Position numbers and translations under genes: made by a program. From Pseudoscleropodium purum (Eukaryota > Streptophyta > Bryopsida > Hypnales > Brachytheciaceae): a stretch of DNA of 64,000 nucleotides. The DNA is taken from positions 1,862,501-1,926,500 of the forward strand of contig OZ017802.1 in the NCBI GenBank assembly GCA_963969395.1, written 5' to 3'. Of this stretch, positions 1-11,260 are shown piece by piece (position 1 is the stretch's first letter; the number at the start of each line of letters is the position of its first letter). A model generated the notes under the pieces. That model was not told the origin of the DNA. It saw only the letters and a list, made by a program, of their open reading frames with translations, and did not search any database.

Positions 1-221
1 TTTCTCCTCGAACCAGTGACAGAAAATACATTAAAAGTGAATTTTGGCGATGGCTGGACGGTGATGATATGATGTATATTTGGAGAATACTTTCTGGAAA
101 AGTTAAAATAGGAAAAAGGTTTTTTAGGAGTTGGTGCCGATCCTGGTCTCTCAATCTCATGCTTTGGAGTTTTGTTTGCTTCAGTTCTCTCTAGCATTGT
201 CATATTCGTGATCCAGCCAAC

Positions 222-461
222 CTGGACAGGGAGGATTGACCCCTCTATTGCCCCGCCAGAGGGTAAATGTCAATAATTGCCCTTAGTTTGTGCTGTTTAA
301 ATTTTGTATTTCATCATGTCCCCCAACTAATTTAGGGTCTTTGATTGAAAATATGAATTCAAAATCTGCAAATTTTCATTAGATGTGCCAAATAAAAAAT
401 TTCAGGGTTTTCTACAAGGGTAAAACATGGGGCAATAGAAGGGTCAGTCCTTCCTGACTAG
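222..461. repeat. Small inverted-repeat (MITE-like) element
   Basis: The ends are imperfect inverted repeats of about 33 bp. The best-matching core is GACCCCTCTATTGCCCC at 238-254, which is complementary with one mismatch to 429-445. The interior is AT-rich with no coding potential. No clear target duplication is visible, so the element class is open. Confidence 0.5.
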
Positions 462-475
462 TGAGCCTCCTTGAG

Positions 476-2142
476 AGTTGAGATATAGTAAAACTTGGCC
501 ATACAGTAAGGTAGAACTACCCATTACCATATAGATTTGCAATCTAGGTACTTTGGAGAAGCTATTTATGAGCTGTCATATTTTTCAAAGATTGAATTGT
601 TTGAGAGAAGTCAATTGCAAAATGAAGGAAGACATTCCGACAAGAATTGAATTTTTTGTGATCTTTCAAAGTTGAAATGTAAAACTGTGAGTAGACCCTT
701 GTTGAAGCATGATAAGACCATTGTTGAAGCATGGGTTGATGTGTTTCCTCCCGAGTGCATTGCCATCATGATAATGAATTAGTAAGATTGTGGTAATAGA
801 TGGGCCAGTGACAGAAATGAGAAGAACTTGAACATAGGTGGCAAAAATTGGGTAAATGGTGGTATTGGGTAGTTCCATCTTAGTTAATCTGATCATCTTG
901 GAGGACCAGGACAGAGCCCGTACAAACTCCTTTGCCAGTGAATGCCTGGTTGGAGATTGTCCTCTGCACAATGGTGATGGAGGTCATCCATCCAATAATC
1001 AGTGCCTGGCCGGACTGAATGAAGCTTCCACACCCAAGGATTTTCAGAATAACCACTTTCAATTGGGGGAATTTGGACGGGCTCAAATAAATCTTTAAAC
1101 TCTAGACTCTAAACTCTAAAGGAAGGAAGGGAAGGAAGGAAGGATACACTCCCTGTCGTCGGACCACTCAACGTTTTCAGAATTATCAAACAAACAAGTA
1201 AGGTTCGAAGCTGCTGCCGCTGCCGTTTGTACTTTTTCTGGAAGGGACGTGTTTTGTTTCTTCTTTCTGCAACTGTCATAAGTTAGTTTGCTTTAGGAGG
1301 AAAGTCACTCTTGAGAAACTCTTGATGTAATCACAGTTGGTAACGTAATCTTGGAAGGATTAACTTCCAACCTTCCAATGCATGCTGGCTGGATGGTGAC
1401 AACTGACGAGTCCTCTGTAAGCTCAATGACGGTGGTGACCCCCTAAAATTAGGAACTGTAGATTCCGGTAAAAGGGGGAAAATTCAAGGAAAATCAAATC
1501 ACGCCCCTGGATCATGTGCAACTGATTTACTTGGAAAACGTTGAAGCTGTGGATTTACCAGCAAGGGAGAGGAGAGGTGCAGACGGAGGCTTTGTGGAGA
1601 CAAGTACCATGGCCTTGATTCGAGCACATTCCATGCACTGGAGCAGGGGCGTCATCACTCAAACTAAGACCAAGTCGTTGACATGGCCCACAGTTGCCGT
1701 AAGTCCACTTGAGGATGGCCCAGTCGCAAATGATGCAGCAGCTACCGTAGCGAAGCCTTATTGGTCACCTTCAGGCACCAGAACGGCTCAAGCGGCCATA
1801 CCTTCTTTTTTAATTGTTGGTGTGAGATCACGACGACGACCGCTTTACTTTGCAAGATAGATGGGGTTCCTCTTCGGTTCCAATTTAGCCTTCTCAGTCT
1901 TGGGGTTTGCTTCCCTACTTGCATGCTACTCTGCAGTAGGTAGCTAGGCTCCGTTCCTGTTCTCTGTCTCTATCATTGGAGTCTTGCTGCGTTCTTGTCT
2001 CGTGCAGAGCCGCAGCGTCCTTGAGAAGCCGGGTTGCGGAGGGAAAGACTCTCCTCTTGTGACAAGGTTGATGAGCTGCTGAGGTTGGTGTCGCTGTGGC
2101 AATCATCGTGGTGAAGCAGCTTCAATTTATTGATCTGTCAAG
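476..2142. other. Non-coding upstream region of the HMA gene
   Basis: No recognisable gene. Several short overlapping open frames on both strands (for example 856-1098 and 1516-1860) resemble nothing I know and lack exon structure. A GGAAGGAA simple repeat lies near 1118-1143. The stretch from about 1900 to 2142 is richer in GC and pyrimidine runs and probably holds the promoter and 5' UTR of the gene starting at 2143. Confidence 0.45.
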
Positions 2143-3872
2143 ATGCCTGAGGTACTATTCTTCGACTGTCCCCCGACCTGCCATTTGTTGTCGTCTCCTT
2201 CATATTTGTGCTGTCGTTACATACCTGAAAGGTCCCTTGCGCGTCAGTGGTCTGATCGGTTTGTGTTTGGTAGCAAAAATAGAACTAGGGTGATCCAAAT
2301 ATGCACAACCAGGGAGACGATATGGACTAACAAAGTTATGTGGCGACGTCGAGGTTGCGCCGATGCTTCACTCTCCTCCCGGAGTTCAGTTTGGTCTCGT
2401 TTAAAGCATTCCTCGGCAATTGTATCCATGCTATCTTGGCAGTTAAACGATGGCCTTGAGACTAATCGAGTTTACAGTGACTTGAAACGAGGATAAAATC
2501 CGCAGTCTCTGTGCCTCTGGGTGTTTTCTAACCAGAGGCTTGCGTGCCAACGAAATTAGTAATCTTCGCAGTAGAAGCGAGGCCGTAATTTATTGTCTTC
2601 TCTCCGCCTCCTCCATTGAGTGCTGAGTGCATGTTTCTACTTACTAGACTAATCCTTATAGCAAGGTCTCCATACGAAGACGACTCCTCTTTAAGATGAA
2701 ACATAGAGAAGCCGATACTGAAAGCAAGAAAAAACATCTCTCCGTCTTGGAGCAATCTGCAAATCTAATGTTCACTTCTGTGATTGTGTCCTGTCCGACC
2801 CAATTTTCTTGCACGAGCTAGTGACGCCCGTGTCTATGTAAGATATGAATGCTGACCTTCACCCAATGTTTTCGGTGCAGACACTGCCATTGAACACGGT
2901 GGTCTTGCGGGTGTTGCTGCACTGCGAAGGCTGTGCACATACCGTGAAGAGAGCATGCAAAAACATTCCTGGTAGGAACCTGTCCACTTCCCTTTCTCGA
3001 TCGGAGTTCTGATATGAGTGATTCCATTGATGTTCAAACTCCATCGCAGGCGAGCTAATAGAGTGTCTTCCTGATTCTTCAACAGGAATTACGTCGTATA
3101 AGGTGGACTTTCCCGGACAGCTCGTAACCGTAACTGGGCACTTCACCACAGAAGAAGCGTATAGACGCATCAAGAGGACAGGCAAGCAAACGGAGATTGT
3201 GCCACCACCGCCTCCCAAGAAGGAAGAGAAGAAGGAAGAGAAGAAAGAGGAGAAGAAAGAAGAGAAGAAGGAAGTCAAGAAAGAAGAGAAGAAGGTGGAA
3301 AAGAAGGAAGAGAAGAAAGAAGAGAAAAAAGAGGTATGTTGATCTCTATGCTCCTAATATCAAATTTCAAGCCCTTCTGTCTTTCAATTTTTTTGTTCTT
3401 TGGAAACTAAGAATTTTATTCTATTGTGGAATAATTTGCAATCAACTCCAACAATTAAGGTGCTGTTCAATTGATTTGTTGAACATATAGCAATCGAGAT
3501 AAGATCTACTTCTCAATGCGACATTTTTGCTGCCTCTCTTATGTTTGTGTTTACAAACCTTTGATGTTGTGAGTAATTTGGATATAGGAGAAGCTAGGAG
3601 AGGATAAGCCAAAAGAAGGAGGTGGTGGTGGGAAGAAGAAGAAAGGAGGTGGAGGAGGTGGGGAAGCTCCAAAGGTAGAAAAGAAGGAAGAGAAGAAAGA
3701 AGAGAAGAAAGAGGAGAAAAAGGAGGAGAAAAAAGAGGAGAAGAAGGAAGAGAAGCCCAAGGAGAAGCCCAAAGAGGAGAAGAAGGCACCACCTCCTCCT
3801 CCACGACCAGAAGATCTTTACCCGGTCACCTTTGTCCTTGGCCAAGACTACACACGATACTACTATTATTGA
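2143..3872 (+). CDS. Heavy-metal-associated (HMA) domain protein with Lys/Glu-rich tail
   Basis: Four exons: 2143-2151, 2881-2971, 3086-3333 and 3588-3872, all GT-AG with matching phases, giving about 210 residues. Exon 1 codes only Met-Pro-Glu; it is inferred from its donor, the phase and the lack of another start before the HMA domain. The HMA fold covers about residues 8-75 and carries the metal-binding CEGC at 18-21. A proline run follows, then a long Lys/Glu-rich low-complexity tail broken by a Gly/Lys block, and the protein ends in four Tyr. In plants HMA proteins of this class (HPP/HIPP) bind Cu, Zn or Cd and act in metal buffering or delivery. HIPPs end in a CaaX prenylation box; this protein has none, so it fits HPP better. 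The tiny first exon is the least certain part. Confidence 0.82.
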
Positions 3873-4299
3873 GTGAAGACCTCTACCACCACAAATGTAT
3901 GTACAAATCACATCCTTGAAATTGCTTGAATGTTCTGTCTAATTTCTCACTAGGAAAGTTTTGGGAGATGAAAGAGATTCTTCGTCATCCAAGCATCTTT
4001 AAAGCAGATGCGCACAACGATGACAATGATGTACTTAGCTTGACAAATAGTATTGGGTAGTAGGTGATAGTTATAGTGAATGTTGCATCATGAACACTTT
4101 ATAAAGCATCAATAGTCACTCCAATCTACGACTTCAATTTTTGTGAGTGACTCCAATTTGGATTTGTGGAGATTTTTGAACTTTAACAATGGCTCTCCTC
4201 TATAAATGATTATCAGTTCAATGCTTTGACTTTGCATAAACTCTTTCGTTGACATAAGTTCTCACAATCAATTATCATGCAAAAGCATGAAACTTAACT
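3873..4299. other. 3' flank of the HMA gene
   Basis: AT-rich sequence after the stop codon, presumably including the 3' UTR and polyadenylation site. I see no gene or clear repeat. Confidence 0.4.
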
Positions 4300-4510
4300 A
4301 AACAAATTTACCAAAAAAGCAAACTTTTGATTTAATGATGTTGAAATTTGGTATGCTTAATAATTGAGATTGATTGTAGAAGAATGCAATGGTGTAAGAT
4401 ACTAAGAGTTGTCTATGAATTTTATAAGAGTGCAACTATGTAAGACACTAAAAATTATCTACAAATTGTGTGAGAATACAACAGTGTAAGACACTAAGAG
4501 TTGTCTAAGA
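4300..4510. repeat. Dispersed repeat with short tandem units
   Basis: Three units of about 46 bp built on GTAAGACACTAAGAGTTGTCT occur at 4395, 4441 and 4487. The whole segment, including the part before it that begins CAAACTTTTGATTTAATGATG, is matched in reverse orientation at 13020-13145, so this is a dispersed element fragment. Confidence 0.55.
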
Positions 4511-4837
4511 ATAAGGTAGGAGGTTCTAAAAGTGCAGAGGTTCCAAAAACGACCACCTCCTTAAATGTACTCTGCATGTACATGTTACTTTTTTGTAGCC
4601 TTCAACCATGTACAAACATTGTTCATTTTAGGAGGTGGACACCATTAGAGCCTTATGCCACTTTAGTTTCAAAATTTTACAACTAATTCCACCAAAGCTC
4701 TAAAAAATATGAAACAATTTGGGTTAGATTCAATTCTACTTGTCTTTCAAGAAAAATTTACTGAAAAACATTTGAAGAAGTTTCACCTCCTAGAACTCAG
4801 TTCCAGCTCTTAAATGGTCAGTTTATGGACTTCCTAC

Positions 4838-5107
4838 CTGTGTTGTCATTACGACTTGCCAAATGCTAAGGTAGAATCAATCTGGGGAAGGGCATGAGCT
4901 TTAAAAACATGCTTGTCTGTCTGTCAATCAATCAAAGGTCAACAAGAATCATTTCATTGTCAGGTTCCAAGTTCCAAGAATCCATGCTCATTGCAAATAT
5001 GCAAAGTCCAAGCAGTGAAAACAAAAGCCATGTGCACAGTTGTGGGCTACCTGCAGATGCACATGATCCTCCATTTGTTTGACAAATGCAAGGTAAGTAT
5101 AATAAGG
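4838..5107 (+). repeat. Left arm of a long inverted repeat (partner 8495-8765)
   Basis: About 270 bp is nearly identical to the reverse complement of 8495-8765. It runs from GACTTGCCAAATGCTAAGG on the outside to GGTAAGTATAATAAGGTA on the inside. The arms enclose about 3.4 kb containing three TTAA-type elements. The pattern suggests terminal inverted repeats of a large DNA transposon or a foldback element; no transposase remains. Open frames crossing the arm are incidental. Confidence 0.7.
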
Positions 5108-5656
5108 TAAGTAATACAGTATATGATAAGTATGATCCATAGGTTGCATAATAACTTGGGTTTCAATATCAGGACCATGATATTCTTCTCACTTGCACTT
5201 TAATTACAGTAATGGACATTATAGCACATCCTTCAAACTCTCAAGGATGGACTTCTGCAGAAACCCCAGGGAGCTGTATTTACAGGTACCATAGAAACTG
5301 GTGGACAGCAGCAACTGCATGCAAATGTGCATGATGGAGGAACTCACTTTACTCACACCCTGCTTGTGCCAGATCATGAGAGCCCTGGGCACCCTGGGAC
5401 TTCCATAACATTGTATAACCACGCAATGGTCTTCCCCATGCTGAGAAGGTTTTGGGATTCATAAATATTTGGGATAGACTTATTTGTAAAATCCAAGGAC
5501 TAGGGATGGCTGAGAAGCCATAGAAGATAATTTTGTTCACTGTAGGGGGGGGAGGGTTCTCTTCTGAAGGATGCTAAAAGGATCCATGCCCCAATTTCGT
5601 TCACATTTCCCTATATTTAGAGTACTACACCTATTTAAATAGAATATTACACTTGT
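5108..5656. other. Interior of the inverted-repeat structure, no gene
   Basis: Unique-looking sequence with short antisense frames around 5219-5540 that I do not recognise. A G-run lies near 5547-5555. No supportable gene. Confidence 0.35.
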
Positions 5657-5660
5657 TTAA

Positions 5661-5995
5661 CCCCTAAAAGACCAACTTGCATTTTTTGGCAACCTAGTGA
5701 TTTTGGGTAGTTCATTATGAACGGAGTTATTATTTTATTTTTGCTGAATTTTTCACATAACATTGAAACAAGTTTTTTCTTTAAGGCCCAACAATTTTCA
5801 TAACTTTTGACTGCACGGTTAAAAAGTTATTGCATGATATGTAGTTTTTACACCAAGTGGGCAATTTAGGCTGATAAAAATAAAATAAAAATTTTCAAAA
5901 ATAAAAATTTGAAATTGGTTTTCTAGATTCATACATACATGGAAAGTTTTGAATCATTCTATTTTAATCAATGAGTCAAAAGTTATGCAAATTAT
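5661..5995 (+). mobile_element. Truncated TTAA-type element
   Basis: Starts with TTAA at 5657-5660 followed by CCCCTAAAAGACCAACTTGC. The interior matches, in reverse, the element ending at 12354 (shared blocks include TTTTGACT...CATGATATGTA and ATTTTAATCAATGAGTCAAAAG). The right terminus is missing: homology fades shortly before the insertion at 6028. Confidence 0.6.
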
Positions 5996-6027
5996 AGATT
6001 AACTCTTTGTCAAGAAGGAAATTTTAA

Positions 6028-6953
6028 CCCCTAAATTCCCATTGTCCCCTCAAGGGACAAATTAGATTTCGGGCAGGTTCTTGTGACCTCAATTTTTGGT
6101 GAATTGTTTTGAAACTTTTTTGTAAGATAGAAAAATTGATTATCTAAGTGGGAATATAATTTTTGTTTCAATTGGTGCCTAGGACAAAAGTTATACCACT
6201 AAAAGTTTGAAACTAAACTCTACAAGCAACACAAAAAAAATTGCAAAAAATCAAAATAAATTTAAATATTTTTTCTATTGAAATGTTTCATTTTTGTCTA
6301 TATGTGAAGCTTTGATTTGTTCTATTTGGACTAATAATGAGAAAGTTAAAGACAATCTTGTTTTTTGGACAATTTCAGCATCTTTTTGAAAAAATAACTT
6401 TTAGGATTCATTTCTGAATGTAATTTTCACAATTTTTGACAATTTTTTTGGGAGAATTTTGTGTTTGCTTGCTAAAACAATCTCACCATTGGAATTATTG
6501 TCTTTCAATCCCACCTTGGAGTTATTAAGGATTTAGTTTTTTTTTCCAATCTTGGATCTACTTCTACTTAGCATTCTTTCAGAGAGTGAAAATCAATTTT
6601 TTTTTTTTTTTTAATTTTTTTTCCCCTAGACTTTCAATTCAATTCTTCAATATAAAAAAATTTTAATTCAAAGTTTGCAGTGCAAAAAAATTCCACAAAT
6701 GGCAGTCAAAGTCATCTGAAATTGCAAGCCAATGTTCAAAAAAACTTTCTTTTTCAACTTTGAATGCTAATATCTTCCAATCTATATGGTCAAACTTCAT
6801 GAAATTTTTACCACATGAGCTAAGACAAGTGAAGTGCAAGATCCTACAATTAAATTCTAAAAATATGATTTTTTTTGTTTTCTTGGGTGAATGTAGCAAA
6901 AATGGCAGTTTTGAGTGGTTTTTGATAGAAAAATAGCCTTGGGAATTTAGGGG
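6028..6953 (+). mobile_element. TTAA-flanked non-autonomous element, family B copy 1
   Basis: A 926-bp element bounded by TTAA at 6024-6027 and 6954-6957. The termini CCCCTAAATTCCCA are a perfect 14-bp inverted repeat. It has no transposase frame; the interior is AT-rich with a poly-T tract near 6598. A close relative lies at 50608-51529. The related locus at about 14112-14135 reads GGAAATTTTAATAG with one TTAA and no insert, which marks the exact boundaries here. TTAA duplication with CCC ends is typical of piggyBac superfamily transposons; that assignment is inference. Confidence 0.82.
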
Positions 6954-6957
6954 TTAA

Positions 6958-7236
6958 TAGATGCACATTTCTCCAAAAGGGATAAACTTAAAATACCAAT
7001 GATCACAAAATTTAACCTTTTCTTAGTGCTTAATAAAGATAAATGACTTTGACATGACCAAATAAGGCCAAAAAATTAAAGCCTCTCGTAGACTCACTAG
7101 TAGAAATATGGTTTGCTATGACCTAAAAAAAGATCCACAAAAAGATTTACACCTAGTTTAATTGGTAGGTCTCATTTAGGTCATTTTCTATATCATATCA
7201 ATGATATACCTAAGCAAGCTAAACTTCAAGTAGTCA
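6958..7236 (+). repeat. Duplicated segment, copy 1 (partner about 14127-14402)
   Basis: Matches 14127-14402 through shared blocks such as AGGGATAAACTTAAAATA, TGACTTTGACATGACCAAAT and ATATACCTAAGCAAGC. Together with the following TTAA element it forms a duplication of more than 1.1 kb. It predates the 6028-6953 insertion, which interrupts only this copy. Confidence 0.7.
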
Positions 7237-7240
7237 TTAA

Positions 7241-8120
7241 CCCCTAAAGGACTAGCATGCATTTTTTGTCTCTATAGAAATTTTGGATAGGCTATTGTGA
7301 ATGAGCATTTGTTTATATTAAGCTGAAATTTTAATAGAAGGTGTGGATAAAGAATATCTTTCATGTGCACTAACTTTCATGACATTTGGAAATATGAGTC
7401 AAAAGTTATGGCCATATATGTTACTTTTTTTTTCCATAAATGGGCAATTTGGGCAAATAAATAAAAAATTGAAATTAGTTTTCTAAAATTATATATATAT
7501 ATACTTATACTTGGAAAGCTTTGAATCATTCCATTTTTATCAATGATTCAAAAGTTATAAGGAGTTTTTAAAATAAATCTTTGAAGTCGTTTATTTAACT
7601 CAATTTTCAATATTTTTGGAAAAAATAAAACTATAGAATGTAGATTGCTTATTAAAACATTGCAATTATTTGAATTTGAATTTTTCAATTTCATAACGAA
7701 ATATTAACAATTTAGTATTTTGATTCTTTCTTACTTCTTTCTATTTACTATTTTTTTCCTATATGTTGTACAATTCTAAATGATCTAAAATTTTTCAAGC
7801 ATGTAAAATACTTGCCTTGAAGAATGAATCTAAAGAACTTCAACCAATTTGGACATTTTTTCATACAAATGTGACCTTGTAAAGTACAGCTATCCGGTTT
7901 TTTTAAAGACAAAAAAAAAAAAAAAAAATTCTCAAATCAAATACTAATATCTTGCAATCTACATAGTGAATTTAAAAAAAAATTCCTATCTTTTCAAATT
8001 ATCTTATTACAAGATCCTATAGTTGGATGTCTCCAAATTTAAAAAAAAATTTGGTACTTATACTAAAAATGGCAATTTTAGAGTGTTTTTGATGAAAGCA
8101 TAGTCCAAGAACTTTAGGGG
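7241..8120 (+). mobile_element. TTAA-flanked non-autonomous element, family C copy 1
   Basis: An 880-bp element between TTAA at 7237-7240 and 8121-8124. The left end is CCCCTAAAGGACTAGC and the right end, read inward, CCCCTAAAGTTCTTGG. There is no coding capacity. It is closely related to 14407-15326 and, in reverse, to 33641-34475. Phrases such as AAAAGTTATGGCCATATATG and ATCTTGCAATCTACA recur through all families, pointing to a common origin. Confidence 0.8.
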
Positions 8121-8494
8121 TTAAAAATGAAGTCCAAAATACACCTCCATAAAATTGCTAAAAATTACACAAACCTGCATAAAAAATTTAGTATCTTATG
8201 ACATGTGAATCATACTTATCATACATTACTTATACAAAATAGTGAAATTAGATTGCCCCACACTAATTTCTTGACAATCTATAGTATATAAATATTCTTT
8301 GCTATTGTACAATGATGCATTTAATCTAGAGTCATGTGTATGGCATAGATTAGTGCATCAGTTCAAGACGCGATTCACAAAGTTGCATGCCCCTCCACGT
8401 GTACAAACATTAATCCACAAGGTAATTAATCTGAGGTAAGGCAACCTAATTGGGAAGGCAACCCAATTTCACTATTTTGTGTACCTTATTATAC

Positions 8495-8765
8495 TTACCT
8501 GGCCTTTGTCAAACAAATGGAGGATCATCTGCATCTGCAGGTAGCCGACAACTGTGCACATGGCTTTTGTTTTCACTGCTTGGACTTTGCATATTTGCAA
8601 TGAGCATGGATTCTTGGAACTTGGAACCTGACAATGAAACGATTCTTGTTGACCTTTGATTGATTGACAGACAGACAGAGGAGCATGTTTTTGAAGCTTG
8701 TGCCCTTCCCCCAGATTATTTCTTCCTTAGCATTTTGGCAAGTCGCAATGGGCAACACACGTGTA
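8495..8765 (-). repeat. Right arm of a long inverted repeat (partner 4838-5107)
   Basis: Reverse-complement copy of 4838-5107 with scattered substitutions and small indels. The outer edge is near GACTTGCCAAAATGC (on the minus strand) and the inner edge near the TATTATACTTACCTGG block. Confidence 0.7.
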
Positions 8766-8769
8766 TATG

Positions 8770-9221
8770 GTAGAGGCACCCATTTGTAATGAGGGCCCAA
8801 TAACCAACCTATAGACTGACTTATTTTCAAGTGTAGCTAGAATTTGTTTTTTTCTCCTTTTCAAAATTGGGTCTAATAGATTCATGACACATGTCCCAAA
8901 GTAGTGAGTAAAAAAGCAGAAAGTATTGAGTAAGACAATAGTTTTTGAATGATCAAAATTGGAAGAGCCTAGAGATTGGCAATGGGTTTGACACACTTTT
9001 TGCCTTTCAAAATTTATAATAATTACAATTCAAGTGATAAAATTACCAAAACTTTTGCAATCCCCATCATTTTTATCCTTTGACCTTTGAAAATATTTGC
9101 TTCATCTTGCACTAGTCCAGATCATATCTAGAATTGCTTATTTTATTAGTTATGGGTTCCTTTACCATAACTTATTCTTACATGTGAAATAGAAGTTGAT
9201 AATGAAATTTTAGTAGTTCAA
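8770..9221. other. No gene seen
   Basis: AT-rich sequence with one weak minus-strand frame (8727-8996) that overlaps the inverted-repeat arm and is not recognisable. Confidence 0.35.
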
Positions 9222-9224
9222 TTA

Positions 9225-9767
9225 GGGCCACTTTACATCCAAAGGCCAAGCCAATTTACATTGAGGCCAATTGCACCAAATTTCAACCCCTTTTGGACTA
9301 GAAACTAGCCTCAACTATCCACTATAATAAGATTATAATGGATTTGATTCTCTCAAGTGTAAAGGCCTTGAGGCCAAAAAGTTGGGTCAATTTAAAAAAA
9401 AACCTAGATGGAAGAGAAAAGAGGGCTGAAATTTTTAAGGCTACTTTATACCTAAAGGCCAATTGCCCAAATTCAGCAGATCTGATTTGTTGAAAAAAAT
9501 AATAATTGAAAAAAAAAAAATTTAATTGAAATCTAACATTGGTCCCTACGCCAAGAATTGGCCTCCCATTTTTTATGCTCCCAATTCAATAAGCTTGGGT
9601 TGTGTCAAATCATGTCCTTTTTGAATAAAAAATTTATTGCACCAAATTGGCTCAACTTCTAAGTGTATAGGGGTTGGGGCCAATTTCATCGTTGCGTCAG
9701 ATCACAAGTGAGGATTCTTGGCCTCTGATACAATGAATTGGTGCGGCCTCTAGATGTAAAGTGGCCC
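9225..9767. mobile_element. PIF/Harbinger-like MITE
   Basis: A 543-bp element with terminal inverted repeats of about 30 bp. It begins GGGCCACTTTACATCC and the other end, read inward, is GGGCCACTTTACATCT. It is flanked by TTA on both sides (9222-9224 and 9768-9770), the 3-bp target duplication typical of PIF/Harbinger MITEs. It has no coding capacity. The superfamily call rests only on the ends and the TTA. Confidence 0.65.
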
Positions 9768-9902
9768 TTAGTTGGTGGTCCATTCCCATTGGCTTGGCAT
9801 TTGCAAACTCTATGTCTTAAAAGATAAATTGACCTCTACATAAGAAGGATATAATTTCTTTTATGATAGTTCATGATTGGAACTTTTGTAACTGTTACTT
9901 AA

Positions 9903-10477
9903 CCCCCGATGGACCAAATGATTGTTGAATGTACACAAGTGATCATGGGTAGGTGCATATGGAGTCATTTTTTAATAAATTTTCTTCAAACTTTGGTACA
10001 AGGTGTGAACATAAAACCCGTAAATGGAAATATTAATTTTTTTTCCTAATCAAGTGTATGGATCAAAAGTTACATTGCACTTGAAATTTTTGGGCAGCTC
10101 TGGCAGCATGTGCAAAAATCCTCCAATAATTTTGAAATTTGTTTTGCATGTAACTTATATACTATAAGATGCAAATGTAAAAAAAATTCACATACAATGT
10201 AAAAGTCTTACTTTAGAGGGAGTTGAAGTTTGTTGGCCCTATTGAATACAATGAGAAAACCCCCCTTTTTTTTTATAACTTCAAATGTTATAATCTTTCA
10301 ATCTATGTAGTCAAAGTTTAATTGACCACATTTTTGAATTTTTTTTCATACATTTCCAGAGTAATCTAGTACAAATTTGTACACTTGAATTTGAAAAATA
10401 AATAAATAAATTCTCATTGCGTTGAGAGTGACACTTTTTCACAATTTGCTTCCAAATGAGCCTCGGTCTTTTGCAGA
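9903..10477 (+). mobile_element. Diverged TTAA-type element, family D copy 1
   Basis: TTAA at 9899-9902 is followed by CCCCCGATGGACC, and TTAA recurs at 10478-10481. The interior order (Cys-free, AT-rich, a GTGTGAACATAAAACCC block and later ATCTTTCAATCTATGTAG) parallels 35304-36224. The termini are poorly matched, so this is an old copy and the right boundary is approximate. Confidence 0.5.
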
Positions 10478-10481
10478 TTAA

Positions 10482-11260
10482 TTAGCTCATACTTTCTTTT
10501 GCTGTTTGAAGGGCTCATGTGTCCCCTGAACATCCCGATTACTGTGTGCATAGACCTGTCACCTTGACAAAAAGTAATCAAAAATGCTAAAAGATTTTGA
10601 AAATTAACAAGTCACCTCAACTAATGCATAGAAAATTAATTGTAAAGAAAGTTCAAAGTTCAAACACTGAAAATAATATCAATACAACTCAATTGCCAAC
10701 ATATGTTCACCAAATGATGGGTGAAGAGGTCATTTTTGTAATGAAATTCATTGTCCATCACAAATCCTCAAATAGTATGGAATAATTTGAAGATGAGAGC
10801 TTGACCACTCTATTGCCAAAACGCAGGAATTGTGTTCAATGTAGAACTTTAGACATCATTTTGGCATAGTAAAATTTTTTTTCTTAAGAAACATTGATTA
10901 AAAAAAAGTCTGTAAATTAAGATAATATTTATTTCCCAATTTTTATTTTTGTGATTTTGAGACTCCAAAAAAAATTATAGATAAAATGTAGGGACGATGT
11001 TTGAAAACGTCAAAAAAAATGTCCTCCCTAACCCCTCTTTAAATATTGTCCCTAACTTTTGATTGCACACTCAAAATCTCAAATAGACTTTTAGAGATGA
11101 AATTTAGATTGAATTCCCCCCAAAAATTAGTTTTCATAAGTTTTTTGGTAAATGTTATTCTACTATACCAAAATGAGATTCAAAGTTTTACATTGAACAC
11201 AATTCATGCTTTTGACTTAACTAGGTATGAGTGATATTCATTGAGTTTCTACAAATCTTA
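10482..11260. other. No gene seen
   Basis: AT-rich non-coding sequence. Two short plus-strand frames (10597-10785 and 11046-11234) have no recognisable content. Confidence 0.35.

Noticed and set aside
856..1098. Overlapping plus- and minus-strand frames near the left edge (also 880-1086).
   Set aside because: Neither shows a known domain or splice structure, and the coding strand cannot be decided.
3197..3911. Several long frames on both strands of the HMA gene (for example Ser/Phe-rich minus-strand frames).
   Set aside because: They are shadows of the GAAGAGAAG-type repeats in the Lys/Glu-rich exons.
5657..5668. TTAACCCCTAAA resembles the plant telomere repeat CCCTAAA.
   Set aside because: It occurs once per element end with an extra C and is never tandem, so it is a transposon terminus and not telomeric DNA.
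6663..6899. Minus-strand frame conserved at 51215-51475.
   Set aside because: The conservation follows from both being inside copies of the same TTAA element, and the frame shows no transposase features.
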